From contig NZ_JACGWA010000016.1 of NCBI RefSeq assembly GCF_014077505.1, forward strand, positions 1-41,790: 41,790 bases of DNA, in the 5' to 3' direction. Position 1 is the first letter of the stretch. Every line of letters starts with the position of its first letter. Both the position numbers and the translations under genes were made by a program. The notes below the pieces were generated by a model, which searched no databases, was not told where the DNA came from, and saw nothing but the letters and a program-made list of their open reading frames with translations. This document shows positions 24,748 to 34,745 of this stretch, piece by piece. The stretch comes from Colwellia sp. BRX10-3. GTDB taxonomy: Bacteria; Pseudomonadota; Gammaproteobacteria; Enterobacterales; Alteromonadaceae.

Positions 24748-26073
24748 TTACTTAGCGTTTACTGCTGCTGCCATCGATTTTTCAGCCACTTGCTCTAACC
24801 AATTTAAGTCCATGGTTTGATGCGCTTCACAAATAAACCAAGGTTCACGTGAATCAGGTTCTAACATTACGCCATTGTCTATTAAGTTAAGGGCGAATTG
24901 CGTGTATAAATCGCTATTCGTTCTTTTCCAGTCACGATAATTTTGGGGTACGTTTGCGCCAAAATGTACCCCAAACATAGCATTAGGGCCTGCAAAACAA
25001 TGTTCAACACCAAACTTGGTAAATACACGAGAAAGCAATGCTTGAATGTTTTGGCCTACTCGGTCAATGGTTTCAAGCGCATCAGTTTCTTTAAGTAGTG
25101 TTAAGGTTGCTTTTGCTGCGCTTAATGCCACCATGTTTGCGGTATAAGTTCCGCCATGAGTAACGCCATCTTTGTCAAAAGAAATGGTGTCCATTACTTC
25201 AGCTCGGCCACCAAAAGCAGCAACAGGGTAACCATTACCCATAGCTTTAGCGTAAGTGGTGATATCGGCGTGTATATTATATAAAGCTTGGGCGCCACCT
25301 TTAGCTACACGAAAACCTGTTTTTACTTCGTCCATAATAAGTACAGAGCCATTGCTGTTACATATGTCGCGTAGTTTTTGCATGTAGGCTTGTGTCGATG
25401 CAATAGAGCCACAATTACCCATAATAGGCTCAATTAAAATGGCCGCTATATCATGGCCATGTTCTGCAAAAACAGCGTCAATAGCTGAAATGTCGTTTAG
25501 TGGCACACTGACTTGATGTTCGCGTGTACTTTGCGGAATGCCCGCGCCAAAAGGAATGATTTCTGGTGAGTTTTTATCGTCTGCATCCCAGTTATCTACG
25601 TCAGATTTCCACATAACTTCGTCATGCAAACCATGAAACCCACCTTCAACGACAACAATTTTATTGCGTTTGGTATAACCTCTAGCAGTACGTACAGCAC
25701 CAATAACCGCTTCAGTGCCTGAATTAGCAAAGCGCATTTTGTCGATGTTAGGGCAAAGTGACTTAACCAATTCAACCACGTCAGAGTCGAGACCAGTAGA
25801 AAAGCCAGAAATAGTGCCAACGTCGGTAATTGCCTTAATAACTTCGTTATCAACACGTTCATCACGGTAACCTAAAATAATAGGACCATAGGCTAAACGA
25901 AAATCAACGAATGTTTGCTCGTCGCAATCAGTAATAGTGCAGCCTTGCATGCTACTCAAAAATACGGTGTTTTCTTCACCCCAATAACGATAACTATCGG
26001 CAACGCCTAAAGGCATATTGGTGTGTGCTCTTTTGAGCATTTTAGCACTGTTGGGTTTATGTGTTTTGGTCAT
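24748..26073 (-). CDS. Class III aminotransferase, glutamate-1-semialdehyde-aminomutase-like
   Basis: The protein is about 441 residues from the ATG at 26073; a TTG four codons earlier overlaps its ribosome site (TTGGAA). It has the class III fold: RFANSGTEAVIGAVRTARG, a GGFHGLHDE loop, ILIEPIMGN, IMDEVKTGFR and the pyridoxal Lys in TYAKAMGNGYPVAAFGG. It resembles HemL-type proteins, but the active-site context differs from the conserved haem-biosynthesis enzyme (which has a GKIIGGG-type motif), so it is more likely a paralogue with another amino substrate. It lies directly beyond the choline/betaine genes, separated by their terminator, and has its own start region. A GTAAACGC/GCGTTTAC stem overlaps its stop. 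Confidence 0.82.
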   Translation of the reverse strand: MTKTHKPNSAKMLKRAHTNMPLGVADSYRYWGEENTVFLSSMQGCTITDCDEQTFVDFRLAYGPIILGYRDERVDNEVIKAITDVGTISGFSTGLDSDVVELVKSLCPNIDKMRFANSGTEAVIGAVRTARGYTKRNKIVVVEGGFHGLHDEVMWKSDVDNWDADDKNSPEIIPFGAGIPQSTREHQVSVPLNDISAIDAVFAEHGHDIAAILIEPIMGNCGSIASTQAYMQKLRDICNSNGSVLIMDEVKTGFRVAKGGAQALYNIHADITTYAKAMGNGYPVAAFGGRAEVMDTISFDKDGVTHGGTYTANMVALSAAKATLTLLKETDALETIDRVGQNIQALLSRVFTKFGVEHCFAGPNAMFGVHFGANVPQNYRDWKRTNSDLYTQFALNLIDNGVMLEPDSREPWFICEAHQTMDLNWLEQVAEKSMAAAVNAK

Positions 26074-26331
26074 AATATGTTCCAATCTAACTGATTTGTT
26101 TTCAACATTTGGGCGGCAAATTTAATGCTGAAGATAATACAGGGATAGTGCGTAGTCAGGAAGTGCTAGTTATACTTTTTCGATACTTAATAGTGAAAGT
26201 TAGACGTTTGATGAGAAGGCTTGAAGTGAAAATTTAGGTGAAGTTTTCTACCAGCTGCAGTCATTGCACTTTGCAAGTTCTCAGATAGCGTGAGCAAATA
26301 AAGTAATTGCTTAATTTTGAACTGTAAAATG

Positions 26332-26373
26332 GCAAAAAAAAAGCGCCCTTACATAGTAACTGTTAGGGCGCTT
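26332..26373 (-). terminator. Strong terminator at the end of the betaine/transport gene run
   Basis: AAGCGCCCT (26341-26349) pairs perfectly with AGGGCGCTT (26365-26373). On the minus strand this is followed by about nine T (the A-run at 26332-26340). It is 45 bases past the porin stop and marks the end of that transcription unit. Confidence 0.9.
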
Positions 26374-26417
26374 AAATTAGTATTGAGATATTAAAAAATT
26401 AATACCACCTACTCATG

Positions 26418-27137
26418 TTATAAACCGAAGGTACGAGATACGGATAAAATAATGCGTGAATCTGCAATATCAATATCCATATTTGTGTCTTCAACAGCAA
26501 GGTTAAAATCAAAACCTTCATAGCTAGTCATATACTCAAGACGAACATGATTGTATGACTCTTTGCCATTCCATGACCATTTGTTTGCATCGTTTGACGT
26601 TGAACGGTCAAAACTTGCTCTAACATTATGACCTGGCGCTACTTCAAACGTATGAGCAACCATTGTAATATAGTGCCCAGCATCAAGACCAAAATAGTCC
26701 CAGCTGTACCAGAAGTTTAATTCGGTATCACCAACAGATGAGTTATAACTAAACTTGGCGTAAGCCTCTGGATAATTGTAAGTATCTGAAGCTGAATCGC
26801 CGTGGTAAGTGTAATAGGCAATACCGGCATCAAGACCAATTTTTTCGTCTAGTTGAAAGTACTTTCCTGCGTATGCGTCCAATTCTATATTAGTGTCTTC
26901 ACCGCTACCAAAATCAACTGTAGACGCCCAAGCACCAGCATAAAAACCGTCAGTGCCTGCGTAATCTAAACTTGCTTGTAACGCTGGATCGTTAACCGTT
27001 TGGCTGACACCATTGAAGGTATAGTCAGACGTAACATTTACGGTTGCAGATACGTCTGCTAACACAGCTGAAGAGGTTGCTAGTAAACAACTTGTTGCTA
27101 CGGCGATAATACTTTTTTTCATTACTTGTATACTCAT
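26418..27137 (-). CDS. TorF-family putative porin
   Basis: The 239-residue protein has a standard signal peptide (MKKSIIAVATSCLLATSSAVLA, beginning at 27122) and a mature part starting with DVSATVNVTSDYTFNGVSQT, the recognisable opening of the TorF/Gcw_chp outer-membrane family. Alternating residues and aromatic positions through to the terminal ILSVSRTFGL (ending in a hydrophobic residue) fit an outer-membrane beta barrel. The frame can start at 27137 or 27122; 27122 gives the better signal peptide. It starts 3 bases after the transporter stop, so translation is likely coupled. It may let small solutes handled by that transporter across the outer membrane. Confidence 0.85.
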   Translation of the reverse strand: MSIQVMKKSIIAVATSCLLATSSAVLADVSATVNVTSDYTFNGVSQTVNDPALQASLDYAGTDGFYAGAWASTVDFGSGEDTNIELDAYAGKYFQLDEKIGLDAGIAYYTYHGDSASDTYNYPEAYAKFSYNSSVGDTELNFWYSWDYFGLDAGHYITMVAHTFEVAPGHNVRASFDRSTSNDANKWSWNGKESYNHVRLEYMTSYEGFDFNLAVEDTNMDIDIADSRIILSVSRTFGL

Positions 27138-27140
27138 TTT

Positions 27141-28358
27141 TTAGGTCACTTGTTCTATTTTTGTAAAGTCGATTTTATTTTCTTTTGGTGAGCTTTCTAT
27201 TGCTGCTACTTCTTTAAACTTGCTAAACAAAATATAACCAAAGCAAGTAAAGAATAGTCCAATCACTACTGCGCCAACCCATTGGATTTCTAAAAATTCT
27301 AATTTGAATAATAAGGTGAGTAAACTCAAGGCAATAATATTACCTAAGAAGTATTTCACTCTGCCTATGCGTGCTACGCCTATATTCAAATTGTCGGTGT
27401 ACAAACGAATCAATGAATCGAGCGAGTTAATCACGAAGGTTATACCAACAATCGCCATGGCAATATTATAAAAGCCCGTAGTTTCTATGCCATTCATGCT
27501 GTAGTAATACAAAACGCTAAACCAGATTGCAATCGGGATAGACGGAAATAACAACATCGCCAACAGTACTTGATAAGTGCGTAAACCACTGACAAAACGG
27601 GCGGTAAATTGGCCGATCATAATGCTCCATGCAAACCACCAGTAAAGGTAGAATTCATGATAATCATTCATCGGTAGCACGAATTCGTGAATGTTACCAA
27701 AGTAACCACCAAGCATAGAAAATATATTGGCAAATTGGCCAATACTTGAATTTTCTCCAAATAATGCGCCGCCCCACATGACCGCAATTAACGCGAGAAA
27801 AAGCCAAGTGGTAGCTAGGCTTAAAATGCGTACATAACGTATGTTGGTGCTTGAATAAACCGCAAAGGCAATCACTAATAATACAATTAAGTAGAAACTA
27901 CCAATAACAGACTCACCATCACCCAGTTCTGGCAAATACCAAGGTAAGTTCGACAGCAGTAAATAAGCTGTAAATGCACAAGTACCTATAATAACAATGT
28001 TATTTATGAATTTAACCAGCGGAATCTCAAAAAAACGTACGCGTGGTTCAATAACACAAAAGTAAAAACAGGTTAGGAAGTAAAAACTCCAGATAAGAAA
28101 GGCCCAAAAACCAAACTCAATAGCTAAAGGGTTGGTAAATCCGTATTCAGGACTGGTGGCTAAATCGGCGTACCCCGCAAACTCAGTTAATGGGAACATA
28201 ATAAGGCCCACATCAAGTCCGGAAGTAAATAAAATAGCAATAAATGTGAAGGTTTTAACTGGTGTTACACCCACACAGCGAATATTTCCCCATCGATATA
28301 AAATGAATGCGATAGCGGAAAAAGTAAACAACATTCCTGCTGATAGCCATGCGGTCAT
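27141..28358 (-). CDS. Short BCCT-like (betaine/choline/carnitine) transporter
   Basis: The 405-residue protein has about 10 hydrophobic segments and no signal peptide. The key similarity to BCCT carriers is YLYWWFAWSIMIGQFTARFV followed by SGLRT, which matches their TM8 signature (WxxSW...FxARxSRGRT) where an aromatic box binds the quaternary amine. An early SGLDVGLIMFPLTEF block parallels the GMGIGL glycine motif. It is about 100 residues shorter than ordinary BCCT proteins (500 or more), with fewer residues between the early segments and no long C-terminal osmosensing tail. With betA, betB and betI upstream, choline or a similar amine is the likely substrate. Only the family and the context support this. 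Confidence 0.78.
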   Translation of the reverse strand: MTAWLSAGMLFTFSAIAFILYRWGNIRCVGVTPVKTFTFIAILFTSGLDVGLIMFPLTEFAGYADLATSPEYGFTNPLAIEFGFWAFLIWSFYFLTCFYFCVIEPRVRFFEIPLVKFINNIVIIGTCAFTAYLLLSNLPWYLPELGDGESVIGSFYLIVLLVIAFAVYSSTNIRYVRILSLATTWLFLALIAVMWGGALFGENSSIGQFANIFSMLGGYFGNIHEFVLPMNDYHEFYLYWWFAWSIMIGQFTARFVSGLRTYQVLLAMLLFPSIPIAIWFSVLYYYSMNGIETTGFYNIAMAIVGITFVINSLDSLIRLYTDNLNIGVARIGRVKYFLGNIIALSLLTLLFKLEFLEIQWVGAVVIGLFFTCFGYILFSKFKEVAAIESSPKENKIDFTKIEQVT

Positions 28359-28420
28359 GATAATTCCTCTGTAAAGTTTTTAATCAATTTAAAGATAATT
28401 TACTCCTCTTTTTTCTTATA

Positions 28421-28508
28421 ATTATAGTGCTCATAACAAGCTTTTTCGGCTTGAAACATTAATTGTCGTCATGGTTTATGCCAAGGAAAATACCGAGATA
28501 TAAACCAT
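28421..28508 (-). promoter_or_regulatory. Possible internal promoter and inverted repeat upstream of the BCCT-like gene
   Basis: The 193-base gap between betA and the transporter gene has a TATAAT on the minus strand (28421-28426) without a good -35. It also has a perfect 9-bp inverted repeat ATGGTTTAT (28471-28479) and ATAAACCAT (28500-28508) with a 20-base spacer. The AGAGGAG before the ATG is a good ribosome site. The transporter and porin may therefore also be transcribed separately from bet. Confidence 0.4.
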
Positions 28509-28551
28509 TATGATGATAATTACTGTTTGCAAGAACACTGACGATTTAACA

Positions 28552-30237
28552 TTAGTTTGTTGTACGTTTTGGTAAATTTGAACGTTGTTGCTCTCGCCAG
28601 TTAGTCGCTAGCGTTACATCAGCGTTAGCTGGCGCTAATAGCGTTCGCCCACGAATAATATCGGCGGCACGTTCAGCAACCATAATGGTTGGTGAATTAA
28701 GGTTACCATTGGGAATTGTTGGGAATATTGACGAATCAACAACTCTTAGTCCTTCTATGCCATGTACTCGCGTTTGTGGATCAACCACTGCCATTGCATC
28801 TGTACCCATTTTACATGAGCAAGAAGGGTGGTAGGCACTTTCAACTGATTGGCGGACAAAGCTGTCAATTTCTTCATCTGTTTGCACCTTGATGCCGGGC
28901 TGAATTTCTTCGCCACGATATGCATCAAGCGCTTGCTGGTTAATAATTTCACGAGTTAGTCGCACGCAGGCACGAAACCCTTCACGGTCTGCTTCGTGTT
29001 CAAGGTAATTGAAACGAATTTCTGGATGCGCTTTTGGATCGTTTGATACAGCTTTAATTTGCCCACGACTTTTAGGTTTGTTATGGCCTACATGTACTTG
29101 AAATCCGTGGCCTGCAAATGCTTCTTTACCGTCGTAACGCATTGCTGCCGGTAAAAAGTGATATTGCAGGTCTGGCCATTCAACACTGGCTTTAGAGCGA
29201 ATAAAACCACAAGACTCAAAATGGTTGGTTGAACCTAAGCCTTTTTTACTTAATATCCAGCGTGTACCTATCAGCAGTTTACTCCACCAATCTAACTTGC
29301 CATTAAGGGTAATGGGCTGCTTGCACTTAAATTGAAAGTAAAATTCAAGATGATCTTGCAAATTTTCGCCAACACCGGGTAAATCATGTTTTACTTCGAT
29401 ATTTGCGGCTTCAAGTACGGCTTTAGGGCCGATACCTGACAATTGTAAAATGTGTGGCGAGCCAATAGAGCCTGCCGATAAAATGACTTCTTTATTTGCT
29501 GCAACATCAATTAGTTTGCCTTTACGTTCGTACCTAACACCAACGGCTTTTTTACCATCAAGTAGCACTTTATGTACCAACGCATGGGTAATAACCGTTA
29601 AGTTATTACGCGACATTGCTGGGCGTAAATAAGCATTTGCTGTTGAAGCGCGCACACCGTTTTTAACGGTCATGTGCATTGGGCCAAACCCCTCTTGTTG
29701 AGCTGCATTATAATCTTGAGTTTCAAAGTAACCGGCTTCAACTCCCGCATTGATAAATGCCTTGTAAAGCGGGTTTTTCATTTCATTGCCGTTGTTTACG
29801 CCAAGAGGGCCATCTTTTGCACGATATTCATTGGCACTAAATGCCCAGTCTTCTGACTTTTTGAAGTAAGGTAAACAATGGTCGTAATCCCATTCTTGGG
29901 CGCCATGTTCCTGCCACTCATCAAAATCTTTTGCATGTCCACGTACGTAAACCATACCGTTAATTGAAGACGAACCCCCTAAAACTTTACCCCGAGGGCA
30001 ATGCATACGGCGATTATCAAGAAACGGCTCTGGTTGGCTTTCAAATTGCCAAGCATATTTTTTTGAGTTCATCGGAATAGACAATGCCGTTGGCATTTGG
30101 ATAAAAATACTTTTATCGCTACCACCCGTTTCAATCAGTAATACATTGTTATTACTGTCTTCACTAAGACGATTGGCTAAGACACAGCCCGCAGAACCAG
30201 CACCGACAATAATGTAATCAAATTTTTCGCTTTTCAT
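28552..30237 (-). CDS. betA: Choline dehydrogenase (FAD-dependent GMC oxidoreductase)
   Basis: The 561-residue protein follows BetA. The FAD-binding [19 protein letters not shown] is at the N-terminus, [19 protein letters not shown] is GMC signature 1, and [16 protein letters not shown] is signature 2. The C-terminal active-site region has [20 protein letters not shown] (catalytic His) and [20 protein letters not shown] (with Asn). It oxidises choline to betaine aldehyde and probably further to glycine betaine, passing electrons to the membrane chain. AAAGG precedes the ATG. It lies 81 bases downstream of betB in the same direction. Confidence 0.95.
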   Translation of the reverse strand: MKSEKFDYIIVGAGSAGCVLANRLSEDSNNNVLLIETGGSDKSIFIQMPTALSIPMNSKKYAWQFESQPEPFLDNRRMHCPRGKVLGGSSSINGMVYVRGHAKDFDEWQEHGAQEWDYDHCLPYFKKSEDWAFSANEYRAKDGPLGVNNGNEMKNPLYKAFINAGVEAGYFETQDYNAAQQEGFGPMHMTVKNGVRASTANAYLRPAMSRNNLTVITHALVHKVLLDGKKAVGVRYERKGKLIDVAANKEVILSAGSIGSPHILQLSGIGPKAVLEAANIEVKHDLPGVGENLQDHLEFYFQFKCKQPITLNGKLDWWSKLLIGTRWILSKKGLGSTNHFESCGFIRSKASVEWPDLQYHFLPAAMRYDGKEAFAGHGFQVHVGHNKPKSRGQIKAVSNDPKAHPEIRFNYLEHEADREGFRACVRLTREIINQQALDAYRGEEIQPGIKVQTDEEIDSFVRQSVESAYHPSCSCKMGTDAMAVVDPQTRVHGIEGLRVVDSSIFPTIPNGNLNSPTIMVAERAADIIRGRTLLAPANADVTLATNWREQQRSNLPKRTTN

Positions 30238-30318
30238 TTAAAACCTTTTAAATAATTTTGTGCATTAAGACCTTTCTTACGGTCTAACTATAGAACAGTA
30301 TTCGAGTAGCTCTGTTAG

Positions 30319-31782
30319 TTAAAAAGGACTGTCGAGTGGCTGTAATCCCACATACACGGCTTTAATTTGGGTAAAATAATTAAGGGTAGCAAGACCGTTT
30401 TCTCTACCAACACCCGACTGTTTGTAACCACCAACCGGCATATGGGCTGGCGATGCACCATAACTATTGATCCAACAAATACCGGCTTGTATTTGATGAA
30501 CTACACGGTGTGCACGGGTAATATCTTGGGTAAATACACCGGCGGCTAGACCAAACTCTGTAGCATTAGCTCGGCTGATCACTTCGTCTTCATCCGTAAA
30601 TGTTAATACGCTCATTACTGGGCCGAAAATTTCTTCACGGCAAATGGTCATTTGGTCAGTACAGTCACCAAAAATAGTAGGCGCAACAAAATAACCGTTT
30701 GGTGCACTGTCTGGTTGTAACGCTTTGCCGCCATAAAGAAGCGTTGCTCCTTCTTTAACGCCAATATCGATGTAACTTTGTACTAAATCCATATGTTTAG
30801 CAGAAATTAGTGCACCAAAGTTAGTGTTAGGGTCCATAGGGTCGCCCACGACAATATTGTTTTTAGTGCGCTCGAGTAGTTTCTCGATAAAGGCTGGGTA
30901 AATTGCTTGATGAACGAATACGCGAGTACCGTTTGTACAAACTTCACCTTGGGTATAAAAATTACCTAACATAGCGGCAGAAACGGCGTTGTCGATATCA
31001 GCATCATCAAAAATAATCAGTGGTGATTTACCGCCGAGTTCCATGGTGACATCTTTAAGTGAACTTGCAGCAGCGGCCATGACTTTTTTACCTGTACCCA
31101 CTTCACCAGTAAAAGAAACTTTAGCAATGTCTGGATGATGCGTTAACCAAGCACCAACTTCACCCGCACCTTGAACAACGTTAAATACGCCGTTAGGTAT
31201 TCCTGCTTCGGTAAAAATTTCTGCTAATTTTAATGCGCCAAGTGGCGTTTCTTCAGAAGGTTTGAAAATCATCACATTACCGCAAGCTAATGCAGGCGCT
31301 GCTTTCCAACAAGCAATTTGTAATGGGTAGTTCCAAGCACCTATACCTGCACAAATCCCCAAGGGCTCGCGGCGCGTATAGTAAAAGTCGCCATTGACGG
31401 CTTGTTGATTGCCTTCAACGCCAGGAGCTAGTCCGGCAAAAAATTCGATTGAATCAGCGCCTGACAATACATCAACGACTGATGCTTCTTGCCATGGCTT
31501 TCCGGTATCAAGCACTTCAATTTTGGCTAATTCGTCATTACGTTCATGCAATAACGCAACAGCCTTAAGTAAAATTCGGCTACGTTCCATAGCGCTCATT
31601 GCTGACCAAGTAGCAAAACCAAGCTTTGCGCTAGCTATAGCTTTTTCTTGGACTTGTTCATCGGCAACTTCAACTTGATAGATAACTTTTCCCGTAGCGG
31701 GGTTAATTACATCAAATGTTTCACCACTGGCATTATCTATATAAGTACCATCGACATAATTTTTATAACGTATTAATGACAA
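30319..31782 (-). CDS. betB: Betaine aldehyde dehydrogenase
   Basis: The 487-residue NAD(P)-dependent aldehyde dehydrogenase has [18 protein letters not shown], the nucleotide loop [28 protein letters not shown] with the catalytic Glu, and [12 protein letters not shown] with the nucleophilic Cys. The ending GVGRENG and [10 protein letters not shown] is typical of BetB. It converts betaine aldehyde to glycine betaine. The start is TTG at 31782, inside the last codons of betI with GGAG eight bases before it, so translation is coupled to betI. Confidence 0.94.
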   Translation of the reverse strand: MSLIRYKNYVDGTYIDNASGETFDVINPATGKVIYQVEVADEQVQEKAIASAKLGFATWSAMSAMERSRILLKAVALLHERNDELAKIEVLDTGKPWQEASVVDVLSGADSIEFFAGLAPGVEGNQQAVNGDFYYTRREPLGICAGIGAWNYPLQIACWKAAPALACGNVMIFKPSEETPLGALKLAEIFTEAGIPNGVFNVVQGAGEVGAWLTHHPDIAKVSFTGEVGTGKKVMAAAASSLKDVTMELGGKSPLIIFDDADIDNAVSAAMLGNFYTQGEVCTNGTRVFVHQAIYPAFIEKLLERTKNNIVVGDPMDPNTNFGALISAKHMDLVQSYIDIGVKEGATLLYGGKALQPDSAPNGYFVAPTIFGDCTDQMTICREEIFGPVMSVLTFTDEDEVISRANATEFGLAAGVFTQDITRAHRVVHQIQAGICWINSYGASPAHMPVGGYKQSGVGRENGLATLNYFTQIKAVYVGLQPLDSPF

Positions 31783-32378
31783 GTAACATCTCCATATTGG
31801 TTAATCTGTTCGTCTATAAAACTTTTACATAATTGCTCAGCTTGTATGAACTCTTCTGCTGGCGATGAACTTAAGGCACAGCGTAGCCATAAACCATCAA
31901 TCATCGCCGCGGTTTTTTTAGCCGCTACTATTGCGACATCTTCTGCTAGTAATTGACGATATGAAAAAAGCAGGTTGCTATACAAACGCTTGCTATTGAT
32001 ATTTTGTAATCTTTTCAGTTTTGGATCATGCATTGATTCTGCCCAAAAACTAAGCCATGTTTTAATGGTGGGGGTAGAGCGCTGAAATGAAGTGAAATTA
32101 GCCTCTATAATCATATTAAGTCGTTCGGTTGCATTAAGTTTTTGCGGCGAAATACGTTCAAGTAATGCTAACTTTAATTGTTCTAAAAGATGCCTAATGG
32201 TTGCTTCTATTAGGCCTTGTTTCCCACCAAAGTAATGACTAATAATTCCAGAAGATAAGCCCGCAATTTTACTGATAGTTATTATGGTTGTATTTTGTAA
32301 GCCATGTTTGCCAATCGATTCTAATGTGGCATCAATTAGCTGTTGTTTACGCAGAGGTTTCATTCCAACTTTAGGCAT
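31773..32378 (-). CDS. betI: BetI-type TetR-family repressor
   Basis: The 201-residue protein opens [19 protein letters not shown] and has the TetR helix-turn-helix [29 protein letters not shown], matching BetI, whose start and HTH are nearly the same as I recall them. The C-terminal ligand half includes [20 protein letters not shown] and DGLWLRCAL, also BetI hallmarks. It should repress the bet genes and release on choline. It is the first gene in the run, 20 bases downstream of an 18-bp perfect palindrome, and overlaps betB by 10 bases. Confidence 0.93.
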   Translation of the reverse strand: MPKVGMKPLRKQQLIDATLESIGKHGLQNTTIITISKIAGLSSGIISHYFGGKQGLIEATIRHLLEQLKLALLERISPQKLNATERLNMIIEANFTSFQRSTPTIKTWLSFWAESMHDPKLKRLQNINSKRLYSNLLFSYRQLLAEDVAIVAAKKTAAMIDGLWLRCALSSSPAEEFIQAEQLCKSFIDEQINQYGDVTCH

Positions 32379-32397
32379 ATTTTCATATCTTTTTTAT

Positions 32398-32450
32398 TAA
32401 TTGAACGTTCAATTAGTTTCTATTCTAATGGTTTTTTGTAAAATTATCAA
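32398..32450 (-). promoter_or_regulatory. bet promoter with BetI-type operator
   Basis: On the minus strand TTGATA (32445-32450) and TAGAAT (32422-32427) are separated by exactly 17 bases, each one base off the sigma-70 consensus. Transcription should begin at about 32415. Starting right there is the perfect 18-bp palindrome TAATTGAACGTTCAATTA (32398-32415), which agrees with the TTGAACGTTCAA core of known BetI sites. Bound repressor would sit on the transcription start and block it. betI begins 20 bases later, so the gene controls itself. Confidence 0.88.
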
Positions 32451-32633
32451 CTCAGCTTTATAAACTGACCTTAGCGGCAGGTACTGTAAAATAAGGTTTT
32501 GTATGCTTTGTATAGGCTGTAGACAAGTTATAGAGGTTATGAAAAACATTACACATGTATCGTTAAAGGTTAGGGGTCTAATGATAAGTCATGAGGTAAA
32601 TTGATGTATGGGTTGTTATTTTCTCTAAGCAAT

Positions 32634-32669
32634 AAAAAAACCCCTAATAAAATATATTAGGGGTTTTTG
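32634..32669 (-). terminator. Terminator downstream of the endonuclease gene
   Basis: AAAAACCCCTAATA pairs with TATTAGGGGTTTTT at 32655-32668 around a short loop, with an A-run on the left and T-run on the right, so it can work on both strands. It lies about 115 bases after the nuclease stop. A separate 22-base palindrome at 32694-32715 (arms GAAGTTAATT and AATTAACTTC) lies between it and the gene. Confidence 0.82.
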
Positions 32670-32783
32670 TTGCGTTAGCTATCGTGCTATTTAGAAGTTA
32701 ATTTTAATTAACTTCTTCCGAAATAAGATACTGTATAATTAATCGGCCTCAATTATGGGTATCTCTAAAGTGCGGATTAACTT

Positions 32784-34403
32784 CTAGTTAGCTGTCCAAA
32801 TTTTACTGACATATTCTGGATGATCAACAAATGGATTACGGTTACCTTGATGAGCATAGGCCGCTTCATTTCTATCAATTTCTTTTTGGCTTACAGGATC
32901 ATTTGCGTGCCAGCGTAACAACATATTTAACTGCCAAGTTTCGAATACTTTATTACTACTGCCGTCTAATATGGCATCGCCATAGGTGCTATTTGTTTGC
33001 CAATTAGCAATAACATTTTGATAGCGAGTCGCCATGTAAAGCTGCGCTCTAGCTAAATCACCTTTAAACTCATCAATAGGTTCAAATACAGTGCCGTTAT
33101 AGCCTAAAGCCGAGGTAGCTGTACCTAATTTACTGTTGTTAGTAGAGGTGAAAGTTGCACTAGCCACTTCGCCGAATGGGAAACCGCCGCGTTTTGAGTT
33201 AACAAAACCATCGGTAGCAAATATATGATGAATATCTGAATTCATCGGCTCAATTTTTCCGCCAAACCAGCTTTTAGGGAAAGAATGTTCTCGGTTATAA
33301 CATCCACCTTCACCACTGTAAGAACCACATTGATTAGTCACTTTAGTATAAGTGTAGCTATCACTTCCGAAAGGTTTTTCAGAGTAAATATCTAAAATTG
33401 AACCATCGTTTTCGAAATAGGTATCCAGTGAGTGATTAGCATAAAACGTCCAAATTGCACCATAACCTTGAGCGGTATGGTTTTTTATTAGATCGTGTAA
33501 TGCAGTTTTAAGACTATAACCGGTTTGCGTGGTAATGCTCTGGTAATATGTGCCAGGATCACCACCTGAACCACCGCCAGTACTGCCAAGGGTAAAGATT
33601 TTACTTTCTGTTTGGGTGAACGTACCACCTGAAACGAGTGATGTACCTGCAAGTGAAATGTCGTATGAGCCATTGCCATAGGTACAACATATACCATCGC
33701 CGTAGCTGTCGTTAATAGTGAAAGTATAGGCACCATCAGTTAGACAAATATTTTCATTGTAGCTAGTTGAATTGCTTAAGTTACTGCCACTGGCTTGTTC
33801 TACGTTGTTGCTGTCTGTTATTGACCAGCTAGTTTCATAACCGTATTGATCTGTGGTTAAACTAAACGTGACATCATTAGCTAAACAGGCTGAACCACCT
33901 GTTCCTGCACTTGCTGTTGGTTCAAAATCATCGATGAAAACAGTTTCAGAACCGTCAAATCCTGTGGTGTCGTAAAAGCGTAAGCCAACGGCTATTTCTT
34001 TGGTGCTGGCAGCCGAATAGGTATAGCTAACTTGTTGCCATTGATTGACTAGATTAGGGTTTGAGTAACCTTGATAACCATCAGCAAAAAGTCTGGCTTT
34101 TAAGCCGCCTTCGGTGTGATATACCCAAACTGAAAAATCATAGCTTTGCCCTGCGGTTACGGCAATATTTTGCAGAAAATCAGTTGAGCTTTGCGTTGCG
34201 GTATTAACCGTTATGGCGGCTGAACTAGCGCCTGTTTTAATGGTAGTGGTGTTTTGGCTAACACTGATACCAGAGTCAACCGTAGTCCAATTGTCGGCAC
34301 TGGTATTTGACCAAGCTTCGAAGTTACCATTGAGTACATCAGCATTAGCCATTAAGCTAAGCCCGCTGAGTAAAGTGAGTAGTAATTTTTTATTATTTTT
34401 CAA
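32784..34403 (-). CDS. Secreted endonuclease I family nuclease with two N-terminal accessory domains
   Basis: The frame is open to an ATG at 34448, but a TTG at 34403 has AAGGA seven bases before it and begins a clean signal peptide (MKNNKKLLLTLLSGLSLMANA), giving about 539 residues. Residues about 20-165 look like a jelly-roll carbohydrate-binding module (LNGNFEAWSNTSADNWTT to VFIDDFEP). About 170-275 is a second beta domain with DQYGYETSW and SYGDGICC, of a kind common in secreted marine enzymes. After a glycine linker the endonuclease I domain shows CYNREHSFPKSWFGG, SDIHHIFATDGFVNSKRGG and RAQLYMATRY, the His-metal nuclease core. It should degrade extracellular DNA (and RNA), possibly for nutrient use. 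Single gene. Confidence 0.87.
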   Translation of the reverse strand: MKNNKKLLLTLLSGLSLMANADVLNGNFEAWSNTSADNWTTVDSGISVSQNTTTIKTGASSAAITVNTATQSSTDFLQNIAVTAGQSYDFSVWVYHTEGGLKARLFADGYQGYSNPNLVNQWQQVSYTYSAASTKEIAVGLRFYDTTGFDGSETVFIDDFEPTASAGTGGSACLANDVTFSLTTDQYGYETSWSITDSNNVEQASGSNLSNSTSYNENICLTDGAYTFTINDSYGDGICCTYGNGSYDISLAGTSLVSGGTFTQTESKIFTLGSTGGGSGGDPGTYYQSITTQTGYSLKTALHDLIKNHTAQGYGAIWTFYANHSLDTYFENDGSILDIYSEKPFGSDSYTYTKVTNQCGSYSGEGGCYNREHSFPKSWFGGKIEPMNSDIHHIFATDGFVNSKRGGFPFGEVASATFTSTNNSKLGTATSALGYNGTVFEPIDEFKGDLARAQLYMATRYQNVIANWQTNSTYGDAILDGSSNKVFETWQLNMLLRWHANDPVSQKEIDRNEAAYAHQGNRNPFVDHPEYVSKIWTAN

Positions 34404-34675
34404 AGAATGTTCCTTCTTTTTAATCGGTTTGTTGCATACGGTAAACATGACAACCGTTAATTCACAAGTAACCTTTAACCATTTAGTTAAGTTTTGTATT
34501 TATATTTTAATGTTTAAATTTACAATGCATTAAAGTTTTTTTACAAACTGTTACACTTTATGCAAAGGCATAGTGCCTCATAATTTAAGCCATTAAAAGT
34601 GATTGTTTACTTAATAAAAATGGCACATATGTGTTAGTTGACTAAATGGTTTGTTTTTATTGGAAAAAATATAAT

Positions 34676-34708
34676 AAAAAACCCTAATAATAAATATTAG
34701 GGTTTTGT
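34676..34708 (-). terminator. Terminator of dnaK
   Basis: AAAAACCCTAATA (34676-34688) pairs with TATTAGGGTTTT (34695-34706), with an A-run before and T-run after. It is 40 bases past the dnaK stop and closely resembles the terminator at 32634. Confidence 0.85.
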
Positions 34709-34745
34709 TTCTAGCATTTAGCGACTATTGATTAGCCATTAAGAG

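Noticed and set aside
24748-26073. Naming this gene hemL
   Set aside because: The lysine motif differs from the haem-biosynthesis enzyme and the context is betaine metabolism.
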